Assembly (NCBI GenBank): GCA_900323505.1
Contig: OOIN01000034.1
Coordinates: forward strand, 62,001 to 126,000
DNA length: 64,000 nucleotides
Origin: Ustilago trichophora
Taxonomy: Eukaryota > Basidiomycota > Ustilaginomycetes > Ustilaginales > Ustilaginaceae
Direction: 5' to 3'
Below, piece after piece: positions 28,167 through 37,726 of the stretch (positions are counted from its first letter, which is position 1; every line of letters begins with the position of its first letter). A program made the position numbers and the translations under genes. The notes under the pieces were generated by a model that worked only from the letters and a program-made list of their open reading frames with translations, was not told the DNA's origin and did not search any database.

Positions 28167-30884
28167 ATGAGTTCATACGGCTCCTCTCGCGATGGCTATG
28201 GCCGCGATCGCGATCGCGATCTTCCTCGCCACCCTTCAGACCCACGAGCACGTTCACGATCGCCCCCCTCAAGACCTAGAGCAGCCGCCCCTTTCGATCG
28301 AGACTATCATTCTTCAGCCCAGCCTCGCGACAATGACCTTACACCCAAACTGCTTCCAAGAAAGCCGGCCATTGCATCCAACTCTATCCCAGTCAACACG
28401 ACTGGTGGCCACAGTCATGCCTTTGCCTCCACTTCTGCCTCGTCATCCACCCTTGATCGCAACGGTCCTAGTACTCGTTTCAGCTTGCCAGAACGTCCAG
28501 AGCCCTCCACATCGGCACCACATAAGCCATCGTTTGCTGCAGAGCCTCCTACCGACCTCCTCCTCACTCGATTGATAGCCTCTCAATCCGAGCGCAATCT
28601 CTTTGACCAGATCGAGGATCTCCGCTTCACCGTCACCGAACTGCGCAGAGACCATGGCGAGCAGCGCAAGAAGCTCAAGACCTTTCAAAATTACGTCGAC
28701 AAGACCGCCAACAAGGATCCCAAAGCTATCGCCAAGCTCAATGAGCAGCAGCAATCCGTCTTGGCCCTTGAACAACAGATCTCTAGAGAACTTGACGCCC
28801 TCTACACCCTTCAGGTCCAATGGGAAGTTGCTGTCAGCAACCAAGCCATCTCTGCCGCCACCGCGCCCCTCGAGTCCAGGATCGACGAGCTTCGCAAGGA
28901 AGTCCGTGCCTGGCGCGGAGAGGTCCGTCAAGAGATCAAGTCTAGTCGCGACGACCTTCGCAAAGAGATTAAAGCTGAAGCCGCTGACGAGAACAAGCGT
29001 CTCGATGAAATCGACAAGCACCACCGCATGAATTCCGGCCAGGTCAATAGAATGCAGAGCGACATTGTCAAGATCAAGCAACAACTCCAGACGCACACCA
29101 AAGACGTCCAACACCTTCGTCAGGACCTTGACAAGGACGCCTTCCAGATCACCGACAATCATAATCGCCTCAACGCCCTTGAAAGGGCGAGCGCTTCTTC
29201 TCAACCCAGACCTTCCACTTCTACCATCGCTCGTTCTGCTGCCCCTTCCACTGCACAGTCTATCTCTGCTGCAGCGACCAGCGGCTGGTCTCGATCTGCT
29301 TCGCCTGTCCAAGATCCTCGAATCCGCCCTGCCTCTCGACCCACAATCGCAGATGCAGCCGCAACGTCCGGTGCAGCATCCACTTCCGTGACTGCACAAG
29401 CATCTTCGGCACACAGTACCCATCCCGAGCCAACGGCAGCTCCCACCTCAAAGCCCGTCACCCAAGCCCAGTTCCGTAAATGGGATCGAGACCTCAAGCA
29501 AGACCTCGAACTCCGCTTCGATGAGATCAAGGAACTTGCCGTGCAAGAGGCCACCGACGCCAACCAGTCGTGCATCGAGAGTCGCCTCCGAATGCTGGCA
29601 CGCAAGTGGAAGGAAAAAGTTACCAACGGACAGGACGCATCTGAACAACGCGCTCAAGTCGAAGCTTCAGTCGCAGCAGCAATATACAATGCCGGTGCCT
29701 CTTCGAGCAATGTCCCAGCTTCTGGCATTGAGTCGACGCCGATGGATATCGATGCTGCAGCCGACGTCGACAAAGCACAAAGCGCTCACACTGCTAGCGC
29801 ATCGACGAATCATGCAGATCCTTCATCGATCACACGATCGCGGCCAGATTGCGATGCGATCGAGATAGTTTCACCCACAAATGGCGCGTCGCAGACTGGT
29901 ATGCATACCCCACCAGTGGCGAAGCTGACTACGGCAGAGCCAGATGCTGTCAAAGCAGTGGTAATTGCCGCGCTTGCAGAAGCTCTCCGAGGCATTCGTG
30001 CCACGCTAAAGGAGCACGATACCAACATTGCCGGTGTCAAGCAGGAACTCGACCATCTGCTTTCCATGGACGGCAAGGCTTCGGACAAGCTTTTCCACGC
30101 GCTGTACAGCAAGCTGCATAACGAGTTCTTTGACAAGCTCTTGGAACACTTCCTGTCGTCTACAGACCATCTTAAGCGTCTCTTTGCAGCCCTAAGAGAC
30201 AAATCTGGGCTCGCAGAATACTTTGATACGATCAGTGCTGCAGTGCGCAAGCTGCATTCTGACTATGCTACGATGCACACCGAGATGGTTGGCCTGCGCG
30301 ATCTGGGCGCCCGAGTCAGGTCGTCAGATGAATCGAGGCTCGAATTTACCGCCTCGGTCACGGACAAGCTCGAGTCGCTTCAGGGACAATTGAATGCTAT
30401 GGATGACCAGTCTTCGTTGCAAGGGGCACTGATCGTCAAGCTCTGCGAGCACGCCAATCCGCGCCGTTCAGCGCCGGCTGCGACTACGACAGGTGGTAGT
30501 CGAGTGCAGTCTCCCGTCGTCCGCTCGCCGCTCGTACAACAGGCACATGCACAGCAACAAGCACACCGCCCGCAGCAACAACATCAGCACCAGCACCAGC
30601 ACCATCACCAGCACCAGCATCAGCAGCAGCAGCAACTTCTCTCGCCTGCCGTCGCATTGCGCCCTCCGTCTACTCTGGATGTGGCAGCTGCGTCTCCCTC
30701 TCCCAACTCGCAGCAGCGTGGATTAGCTCACCAACCGCCGCAAGCACTTCCACAGCAGCTCCAGCAACAAATGCAACAGTTCCAGCAGGCGGCACAGCAG
30801 CAGCAACAGCAGCTCTCTGGCTACGCTGCGCCCCGCGCTCCATACCCATACCAGGACCCCAACCATAATCAGGGGTATTCTTAG
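28167..30884 (+). CDS. Large coiled-coil, Gln/His-rich protein of unknown function
   Basis: 905 residues from the ATG at 28167 (ATGAGTTCATACGG); the frame opens seven codons earlier only with GTG. The N-terminal 135 residues are Arg/Ser/Asp-rich and disordered (GRDRDRD, RSRSPPSRPRA). About 140-343 is a long, nearly continuous coiled coil with regular heptads (FDQIEDLRFTVTELRR, SRIDELRKEVRAWRGEVRQ). A Ser/Ala/Pro linker follows, then a second helical region at about 585-760 (FHALYSKLHNEFFDKLLEHFL). The tail from about 785 is poly-Gln/His, encoded by CAG/CAC repeats. No catalytic motif is visible. The architecture suggests a scaffold or condensate-forming regulator; I do not recognise a named family. 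Confidence 0.8.
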   Translation: MSSYGSSRDGYGRDRDRDLPRHPSDPRARSRSPPSRPRAAAPFDRDYHSSAQPRDNDLTPKLLPRKPAIASNSIPVNTTGGHSHAFASTSASSSTLDRNGPSTRFSLPERPEPSTSAPHKPSFAAEPPTDLLLTRLIASQSERNLFDQIEDLRFTVTELRRDHGEQRKKLKTFQNYVDKTANKDPKAIAKLNEQQQSVLALEQQISRELDALYTLQVQWEVAVSNQAISAATAPLESRIDELRKEVRAWRGEVRQEIKSSRDDLRKEIKAEAADENKRLDEIDKHHRMNSGQVNRMQSDIVKIKQQLQTHTKDVQHLRQDLDKDAFQITDNHNRLNALERASASSQPRPSTSTIARSAAPSTAQSISAAATSGWSRSASPVQDPRIRPASRPTIADAAATSGAASTSVTAQASSAHSTHPEPTAAPTSKPVTQAQFRKWDRDLKQDLELRFDEIKELAVQEATDANQSCIESRLRMLARKWKEKVTNGQDASEQRAQVEASVAAAIYNAGASSSNVPASGIESTPMDIDAAADVDKAQSAHTASASTNHADPSSITRSRPDCDAIEIVSPTNGASQTGMHTPPVAKLTTAEPDAVKAVVIAALAEALRGIRATLKEHDTNIAGVKQELDHLLSMDGKASDKLFHALYSKLHNEFFDKLLEHFLSSTDHLKRLFAALRDKSGLAEYFDTISAAVRKLHSDYATMHTEMVGLRDLGARVRSSDESRLEFTASVTDKLESLQGQLNAMDDQSSLQGALIVKLCEHANPRRSAPAATTTGGSRVQSPVVRSPLVQQAHAQQQAHRPQQQHQHQHQHHHQHQHQQQQQLLSPAVALRPPSTLDVAAASPSPNSQQRGLAHQPPQALPQQLQQQMQQFQQAAQQQQQQLSGYAAPRAPYPYQDPNHNQGYS

Positions 30885-31816
30885 AGCCCAAAGTCAATAC
30901 AACTAAGTCTTCGCGTTCGCGGCCGCTCAAAAGAGCTTGTGCGATCTTCTCTATCAAGTCCGATGTAACAACAGCCATCTCCCCCTCCTCGTTTTGCCTT
31001 CTCCACGATAGGCTGTATAAGTAATTGAACGAATTGTCACCGCTATCAAAGTCATGAAGAGTGAAGAATGGTATGATGCTCGGGCCGTGGTCCTGGGAGA
31101 TTGGGACAGCATTGGCCACTACTATAAGACCGACAGTTCAAGGCTTGAGGGTCGAAGCGACCCGATCCGATGTCGAAGCATCGGGAAGATCTCCAACAAC
31201 GATGATCTTGACCCATCCATTCAAGTTGCGAGACTTTGAACAAGATGTCAAGCCGTCAAAATCCACACATTGGGGTTGCGCTGTAAGCAGTCGGAGCCGA
31301 AGCAGCCCAGCCTTAGAATTTAAAAATTCCCACGATCTTGTCGTGCTGAGCGCAAATTTGCTCACAAACGCGCCAGCAAGAACAGTGCGGAATTTGTATT
31401 GAGCGGCCTCATCTGCACTTTCAAAATCCAAATTTCTGCATCGACTCGATTGAATCACTACCAATTCGCCCAGGCCTTGAAATCATCCAGCGTACGATTT
31501 CACCTGGACTGCCGTTGTGCTGCCTCAGATTTGTTGCTCTCGCAAGATGGGCTTGAGAATGGCAGAGTTGGGAAGCTTTTGATTCAGGGCCAGAGTTTCG
31601 GAAGCGGTCTCTGGCCTCAGACTGCGAATTCAAGATTCCGAGTTTGAGCCAAGAGAAGACAGCAGCAGCACCAACAGCAGCAGAGTGTGTCTGTCGGTCT
31701 TGGCCACGCCATCGCAGAGCAGCAGCAGCAGCGCTACCAACACGAGATTGTCTTTGTTCACCGTTCTCACCGTCACCTTTCCTCACCTTCTCCTCAAGAC
31801 ACATACATCGCCCATC
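30885..31816. other. Spacer with a possible minus-strand small gene; eS19 promoter
   Basis: The plus strand carries the promoter of the ribosomal protein gene. On the minus strand, two consecutive same-frame open stretches, 31464-31141 and 31137-30896, are separated by a single TGA (31140-31138). The second reads like folded protein (VGLIVVANAVPIS, FFTLHDFDSG, VTSDLIEKIAQALL). Proteasome-assembly-chaperone-sized products came to mind, but I cannot establish homology. Either an intron removes the TGA, or the frame is fortuitous. Confidence 0.3.
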
Positions 31817-33564
31817 ATGCCGAAGTAGGTATTCGAGATATACAAAGCATCCGTCGTACGCACACGTCATACACCTAGGAGTCGCCCAACAACAACGCAC
31901 AACATCAGCATCCGTCCCTTGTCGCCAACAGTCCGAATGCAGGAAATAACGAATCCCGACACGAAACCTCGAATCGACATTCTGAACATGGTACAGATGA
32001 AGAGAGGGACTATGGGAGATATCGTCAGCATCGAGGAGAGAGGAAGAACGCTATCGTCGATGTCATTTGCGAGATCACAGCAGTCGTTCGGACACCCGCC
32101 ATGATCGACTTGACGACAGTTGAGCACTAGCATCTCGAGGTCTAGGAAAGAGTCTTGGCAGCAACACACTAGCATTTGCAGACAGCTGGCTACATAAGCA
32201 CGACTTTACACGCCGCATCGACTTCAACGCACATCGCATCATCCGATCGGATATCGCATCGAGATGCTGCCAATGAAACAGCAAACGACCGCATCTAAGC
32301 GTTCATCACAGCCGAGGCGGTCACATCACATGAAGCTTCAGCTTGTAGCTTCGGGATTCCCGTTGGTACTCAAGCTGTCATACTGCTCACATTGCACAGC
32401 GAACGCCATGCCATCTTGACTCGGAACATGCACCGATTGGACATTTCATTCTCAGCACTTTTGTCGACTCCTCTCATTGTCTCTTCTATCGCATCTGCTT
32501 GCGTACCGACTTCTGGCGACGACCAACGTGCGACGGGTTATGCTCCTTCTCCAACAGCTGCATCGTCCCCTTTAGCATCGAATGCTGACTTGACCCTTGA
32601 TTTCCATCTCCCACCACTTGCACTGCACTCACAGCGTTCGTGACGTCGACGCCTCTACCTTCATTGACGCTTACGCGCAGCACCTCAAGCGATCTGGTAA
32701 GTTTGACATTCCAGCAGAACAGCACATTTGGCAGGTCGATCATAGCATCTGGAGTCAAGACCCGGAGGACAGCAGCAAGAAGCACAAGAGAGCGAAGGTG
32801 GACAGCACCACGAACCCAGGCGGCAGGGACAAAGACATTTCGGAAAAGCACGCGGGCATCATTGATGACCAGAGTCTCCGGATTTGCCTCATGGGACACG
32901 GCGTTGGACTGTGACTGTCGCATGGGTGCATCAACACCAATTTGACGCCGGCGCGACATGCAGATTCATATTCTGTTTGACGCAATCGATAAGGAGCGGA
33001 ATAGGACCCGAAGGAGTGCTTAGCAGTCTATAAGTGCCTGTAGCGCACTATTCAGACCCTTGCTTGGGCAACCTGCCATATGCTGCTAGCTCCACAACAT
33101 CAGTAGATCCAAGTTATTGACTTTATCCCTTGCTCCCTACTCGCCTACCACACACAACAGGCAAGATCGAGGTCCCCGTCTGGGTTGACATTGTCAAGAC
33201 CGGTCACTTCAAGGAGCAGGCCCCTTACAACCCCGACTGGTTCTACGTCCGCGCTGCCGCCCTTGCCCGTCACATCTACCTCCGCAAGGCTGTTGGTATC
33301 GGCCACCTCCGAAAGTTCCACGGTGGTGCCTCCAACCGCGGATTCCGCCCTTCGCACCACGCCGACGCTTCCGGATCCGTTCAGCGTAAGGTTGTTCAGG
33401 GTCTCGAGGGTATCGGTGTTCTCGAGAAGGACCCCAAGGGTGGTCGTCGTATCTCGCAGGATGGTATGCGTGACTTGGACCGTATCGCCGTGGCTTGCCT
33501 CGAGGCTGCCCGCGAGGAGGAGGAGAGCGAGTCCGAGGACGAGGACGAGGAGGATGACGAGTAA
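31817..33564 (+). CDS. RPS19: Small-subunit ribosomal protein eS19 (RPS19), three exons
   Basis: Exons 31817-31824, 32635-32696 and 33161-33564 give 157 residues. Exon 1 codes only ATGCCGAA before the donor GTAGGT; exon 2 starts after ACTCACAG and ends CGATCTG|GTAAGT; exon 3 starts after CACAACAG. The spliced product begins MPNVRDVDASTFIDAYAQ and continues LKRSGKIEVPVWVD, colinear with eukaryotic eS19. Downstream hallmarks are DWFYVRAAALARHIYLR, SNRGFRPSHH, LEGIGVLEKDPKGGR and RDLDRIA. The tail ends in an unusually acidic Glu/Asp/Ser run. The protein belongs to the head of the 40S subunit and is needed for 18S rRNA maturation. Introns of 810 and 464 nt are long for this window; I found no clear box C/D or H/ACA snoRNA in them. 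Confidence 0.95.
31825..32634 (+). other. Intron 1 of RPS19 (810 nt)
   Basis: Donor GTAGGT after only eight coding bases; acceptor CACTCACAG with an upstream TGCTGACTTGAC that can serve as branch site. No coding frame or snoRNA box pair is convincing inside it. Confidence 0.8.
32697..33160 (+). other. Intron 2 of RPS19 (464 nt)
   Basis: Donor GTAAGTTTG, acceptor CACACAACAG, phase 1. Needed to join LKRSG to KIEVPVWVD in the eS19 reading frame. Confidence 0.9.
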
Positions 33565-34072
33565 ATCTTTCGTCACCCCCCTTTTGCCCGCCTTGTAAAA
33601 CTTTCTTCCCCCTTGCTTTCTCATCATTCATCTTTCATAGCGCACACTCATCAAACCCGCGCGCTCCCCCGTCCTACGCAAAATTCGGCCATCTCATCGA
33701 CCCTTTCACTTCTCATGTTTCCCCTTCCTTAACCCCCACAAAAAAAAGAGAGGTCACATGTCGAAAGACACGAAATGCGTAAGAATAGGACCATTGCATT
33801 CCACTGCAAAGTGTACCCTCCCTTTGCAACAAAATCACACCTTACCCACCCACTTGAGAAAGGCGCTCACCTCCTTTCTCTCGTCCACTTGTATCATCTT
33901 ACATACACACACACCCGAATCGAATACTCTGAAACCAAAAAAAAAAACCCCCAAAAAGAACAAAAGAGATTGTTTTGCTCTTCATTGTGTGTTTCATGAG
34001 GAACACAGTTTGACCCTTGATCGTCATGAAGAGAGTGAGAGAGTGAGTGACATTGTGATGCGTGTGTCTCAA
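33565..34072. other. Convergent 3' flanks of RPS19 and the TANGO2-like gene
   Basis: CT-rich 3' region after the RPS19 stop, CA and A tracts near 33904-33955, and no supported gene. Confidence 0.6.
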
Positions 34073-35125
34073 TCAACGGATGATCCATTCGAACGTCCTC
34101 TGACCCCCGGATCGTCCCTTTGAAGCCCCGCTACGCTCTGGTCCATTGATCAGATCCACCTCACCCTCGTCCGCCTTGAATGTATCTCTTTCTACTAGCA
34201 CCGCTTTGCCATCCTTCCCAACAAGAATGACGGTACTCGTCCTTGTAGCGTACCAATCTCTTTTCGTTCCTTCTGCTGTAGCTGGAAGTTCTAGCGGGGA
34301 GATCAGCACCGAGTTGCGTAATTCGGCCCTCGCAGCTGGTTTGGGATCGGACGATGTCCACAGCAGGTCGAAGAGGCTTTCGATCAAGCTGGATTGTTGG
34401 TCGGGGCTGGACAGGTGTCGTTGGTGCTGTAGGAGTGCGGATTGGAAGAGGCTGCTTCCGGAAATGACTTTGGACCAGGGTTGGGTTAGGATGCTGTTTG
34501 ACATGCCTGTAGGGGACGCTCTGGATAGACAGCCTTTTGATCCGGCTGCGTCTGCGTCTTCAGTGTTGGTGAAGGATCGCGGTAGGAAAATCTCGGGCTT
34601 GCGGTCCTTCACCACCCCTCCGTCGGCGTTGCGATTCGTGATATAGCCTACAGCGCCTCCTTCCTCAGAAATGGCCCCCACAAGCAAGTTGAAGCCCGCA
34701 AATCTATCCCCCTTCCGCGCAGCCCCTGTGAGGTAAGTCTCGATATCCCCCTGTACCTCTCCCAACCCTCTTTGCTTGCCCTTTTCGGCATCTGCCTGAC
34801 CCACCAGCCAATCTCGAACGAGCTTGCCACGTGACTCGAATGCATCGATACCAGCTGGTAGTGGCGCAGATTGCTCGGTAAAGTTGGTGAGCGTCGCAAA
34901 GGCGCCGTTTCTGGTGATGCCTAGCCAGGTGCCTCCTCCCGTTGCATCTCGTGCGCTCAGGACACGGAAAGTCTCGGAAACATCTGCGGAGGATGAAGAG
35001 GAAGAGGAAGAGGAGAAGTCATGCCAGGATGCCGAGAGGGTAGGGCGAGATAGGAATTCGTCCCGATTGGAAGCTATTACGAGGTCGTAGTTGGGGTCGT
35101 TGATGGTCCAGAATATAACGCACAT
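34073..35125 (-). CDS. TANGO2 / NRDE-family protein
   Basis: 350 residues from the ATG at 35125. The product starts Met-Cys2, then VIFWTIND and SNRDEFLSRPT, with the name-giving Asn20-Arg-Asp-Glu23; GGTWLGI and FATLTNF are further family blocks. Cys2 directly after the initiator is conserved in the family and resembles an N-terminal nucleophile, which is why I reject the 47-codon upstream extension (Pro/Ser-rich leader). TANGO2 proteins have been linked to mitochondrial and Golgi homeostasis and to heme or lipid handling; the biochemical role is still debated. The C-terminal half (SSLFQSALLQHQRHL, VLISPLELPATA, RTSTVILVGKDGKAVLVERD) completes the Ntn-hydrolase-like fold. The length is slightly above the human protein because of inserted loops. 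Confidence 0.9.
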   Translation of the reverse strand: MCVIFWTINDPNYDLVIASNRDEFLSRPTLSASWHDFSSSSSSSSSADVSETFRVLSARDATGGGTWLGITRNGAFATLTNFTEQSAPLPAGIDAFESRGKLVRDWLVGQADAEKGKQRGLGEVQGDIETYLTGAARKGDRFAGFNLLVGAISEEGGAVGYITNRNADGGVVKDRKPEIFLPRSFTNTEDADAAGSKGCLSRASPTGMSNSILTQPWSKVISGSSLFQSALLQHQRHLSSPDQQSSLIESLFDLLWTSSDPKPAARAELRNSVLISPLELPATAEGTKRDWYATRTSTVILVGKDGKAVLVERDTFKADEGEVDLINGPERSGASKGRSGGQRTFEWIIR

Positions 35126-35579
35126 CGATTGATACGCTCTTCCAATGCAGATTGGAAAGGGGTAAATGATGTGCGGGTGTCGGCCGGTGGTTGGGCTCGT
35201 TGTTGATAGGAAGGAGTGGAAGGAAGGGAGGGAGATCGGGGAAGAAGGAGGGCTGAATGCAGGCATGTGTCAGGGGGTGCGGTGTGGAGGAAGAAGGGTC
35301 CATTTTGGCCGGAAGTCGGCAGCAGCGCTACGCCGACGGATGTCTCACGGCCGAGAAAGAACCAACTGTTTCGCTACAGTAGACCCTCCTCGCTCTTGCT
35401 GCACTTGGTGAATGTAGACAATCATGGTGGAGGGGATGGGATACAGTATGACAGTGGGTTGAGCAATCATGTGCTATGGCTAGTGGTACAAATGCGAGGG
35501 AGGACGCAGAACGAGGCTGTGAAGGCAACTTGTTTGGGGTATATAGTGCTTGACAAATCGATGGGTTGTGCCTGGACGT
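35126..35579. other. TANGO2-like promoter and RPC11 3' flank
   Basis: Between two minus-strand genes; no repeat or RNA gene recognised. Confidence 0.5.
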
Positions 35580-36109
35580 TTAGTTTTCTTTCCACTGAAA
35601 AGCGCATTTGCCGTTTGTGCAGCGGTAGAAGGTGGTCACTGTGATATGATAACAAGAGATTAGGTTGTCAGTAATACGTTCCTGTGTGCTGGTGGACGCA
35701 ATCCCCGAAGAGGTTGATTGGAGAAACTTACTCGGCTCGTCAGCAGAACGAATTTGCAACTGCATAAAGAAGGCCTTGGGGTTCTCGCATTTTGGGCATG
35801 GCGCTGGTTGACAAAATACATGAAATGAATATGGTCAGCAAGCCTTATGTCTACGACCAACAACACACCCATCCCTCGCTGCTTCGAGCAAGGTGGTTTA
35901 GGACACTTACCATCGGTAGAATCGACATTCTTCCAACTCTCCTCGCCACCCATGACATCGTCGACCTCTTTACGCTTCAGGTGCTGTCGAGTGGTCATCT
36001 GTCGAATGATGGGAAATTCGTAAGGACATGTGAGACAGGACCATTTGTTATTTCCTTGATCGTCGAGTTGGATGATTAGGCAATTGGCACATGTTGGGCA
36101 GAAGAGCAT
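35580..36109 (-). CDS. RPC11: RNA polymerase III subunit Rpc11 (POLR3K), three exons
   Basis: Exons on the minus strand: 36109-35911, 35803-35732 and 35638-35580, giving 109 residues. Donors are GATG|GTAAGTGTCC and CCGA|GTAAGTTTC; acceptors are CAACCAG|CGCCATG and ATCACAG|TGACC. The N-terminal zinc ribbon reads MLFCPTCANC...WSCLTCPY, the linker KRKEVDDVMGGEESWKNVDSTD is typical of Rpc11, and the C-terminal TFIIS-like ribbon is CPKCENPKAFFMQLQIRSADEP then TTFYRCTNGKCAFQW. The invariant acidic pair (Asp-Glu in RSADEP), which drives RNA cleavage, is present. Rpc11 gives Pol III its RNA-cleavage activity and is needed for termination and reinitiation. The length matches the family (about 108-110). 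Confidence 0.95.
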
Positions 36110-37726
36110 CTTGGACGAGACGATACAGTCGGAAACTGAGCCTAGGTGTCACTAGCGGCTTGAGACAGGACTGGAACTCTCTGCGTGGAGCTTGCAAAAA
36201 GGCAGTGAACAGCGATTAAAGGCGAGAAGGAGGACGATGAGAGGATGAGGAGGAGCAAGAGTCAGTCATGTCGTTTCAGCATAAACTTCTCAAGAGAGCC
36301 AAATTTGCACAGACATGATTTCCGATTGCCGGACTCTCATTCAGACCCTTTTTTTTTTCACTCTTCTCATTTTCTTGCTTTGTTAGATCCTGTGAAATGT
36401 CAAAGATGAGAAAAAGGGCTTGGGCCGGCGACTTTTTGTTCGCGGTTTGAAAATCAAAGCACATCCGGTCCGGCTGCAATCCCGCGTCATTGATTTGTGC
36501 GATCTCTCCAGCGAAAAAGGATGTAAGAATTGGTCCGGCTTGTAGGGTGCTGCTGTTGTCTTATTGGTGCAAAGAGCAAAGGAAAGGACGCAAAAAGGAA
36601 AGGAAAAAAAATGCCGACAAAGACCGGCTATTCAAAGGAAGGAAGGATCTTCTCACCACGAGAACAAGATGATAGAGTGGCCCAGATACACAAATTGCTG
36701 GGCCTGACTTGGACGACGGTCAATCTTGCCATCCATCCCAGTCGATGCGGTCACACTAACAGCCCCGACTGGCACGAGCTATGATGGAGTGACGGAGAGG
36801 AAGAGGGAATATGGCACTTTCGCCGGATGAACAAGAGAGAAAAAAGAGGGATGCTGCTGTTTTTTGGTGGTGCATGTGGCTTTTTGTGTCGCCCCTCGGT
36901 TAGCTTCGAGGAGCTGCTTACTTTGCCGTGTGCCTTGTGATTTTTTGATTCATCCGTTCCATTTTTCTTCCTTCCGATCCTGCCTGCACAAATTTCAAAG
37001 AAAATAAATAAACAAATGAATTCAATTAAATACAATCAGCTGGTTGGCTGCACTGTCTACGGACAAGACGGTCCGCGTTTTTCCCAGCAGTCACAGTCCA
37101 CACGGCTCAAAATGCAACCAGACTAGCCGTGTGCCGATGCAATCTTGTCTGCTCTTCTCTGCTCTGCTCTGCACTGCTCTGCGCCTTGGCCATCTCTTTC
37201 TCTCTCTCTCTCTCGCTCTCTGTGTGTGCTCGGATGCCAAGCACACTCGCCCGTGCTCAAGGAGCGTCATTGGATTGCTCTGCTCCTCTTGGCTCTGCTT
37301 TTGTTTCGCTTCCTGTCTGTGCCTGTGTGTACCTGTACGATGTGCGGCAACGATGCTCGCCTGGATACAGTGTAAGGATGCCTCCTCATCTGGTCGGGCA
37401 TTTTCTCCGAAACAAAGATTTGTTGGCTGGCTGCCTGGCTGGCTGGCTGGCTGGCAACTTTGCATCTCCGCGTGCTTTGCTCTGTGTGTCTCTCCCCACT
37501 TTGTCTCTTCAAGGTGTCAGTGTGTCGCCAAGCGATCCCATCCTTTCCTTTCCACCACACCCTGTCCGTGTCATTGCTTCACCTTAGCAGCATCATCCAA
37601 GATTCCAAGACCCATCACCACCTCGAATCCCTACTTGCTTCATCTGGGGCCCCTCGCTTTGCTAGACTCGTATACACTCCTTGGACCACAGTTTCCCCCT
37701 TTGCAATACTATCAACATAGCCCAAC
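36110..37726. other. 1.6-kb divergent spacer: RPC11 and glycerol kinase promoters
   Basis: No gene supported. Contains GCTCT repeats (about 37150-37182), a TC run (37196-37222) and a GGCT run (about 37427-37454). A GTAAGG donor-like site at 37373 and a TTCACCTTAG acceptor-like site at 37587 could bound a leader intron of the glycerol kinase gene; this is conjecture. Confidence 0.5.
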
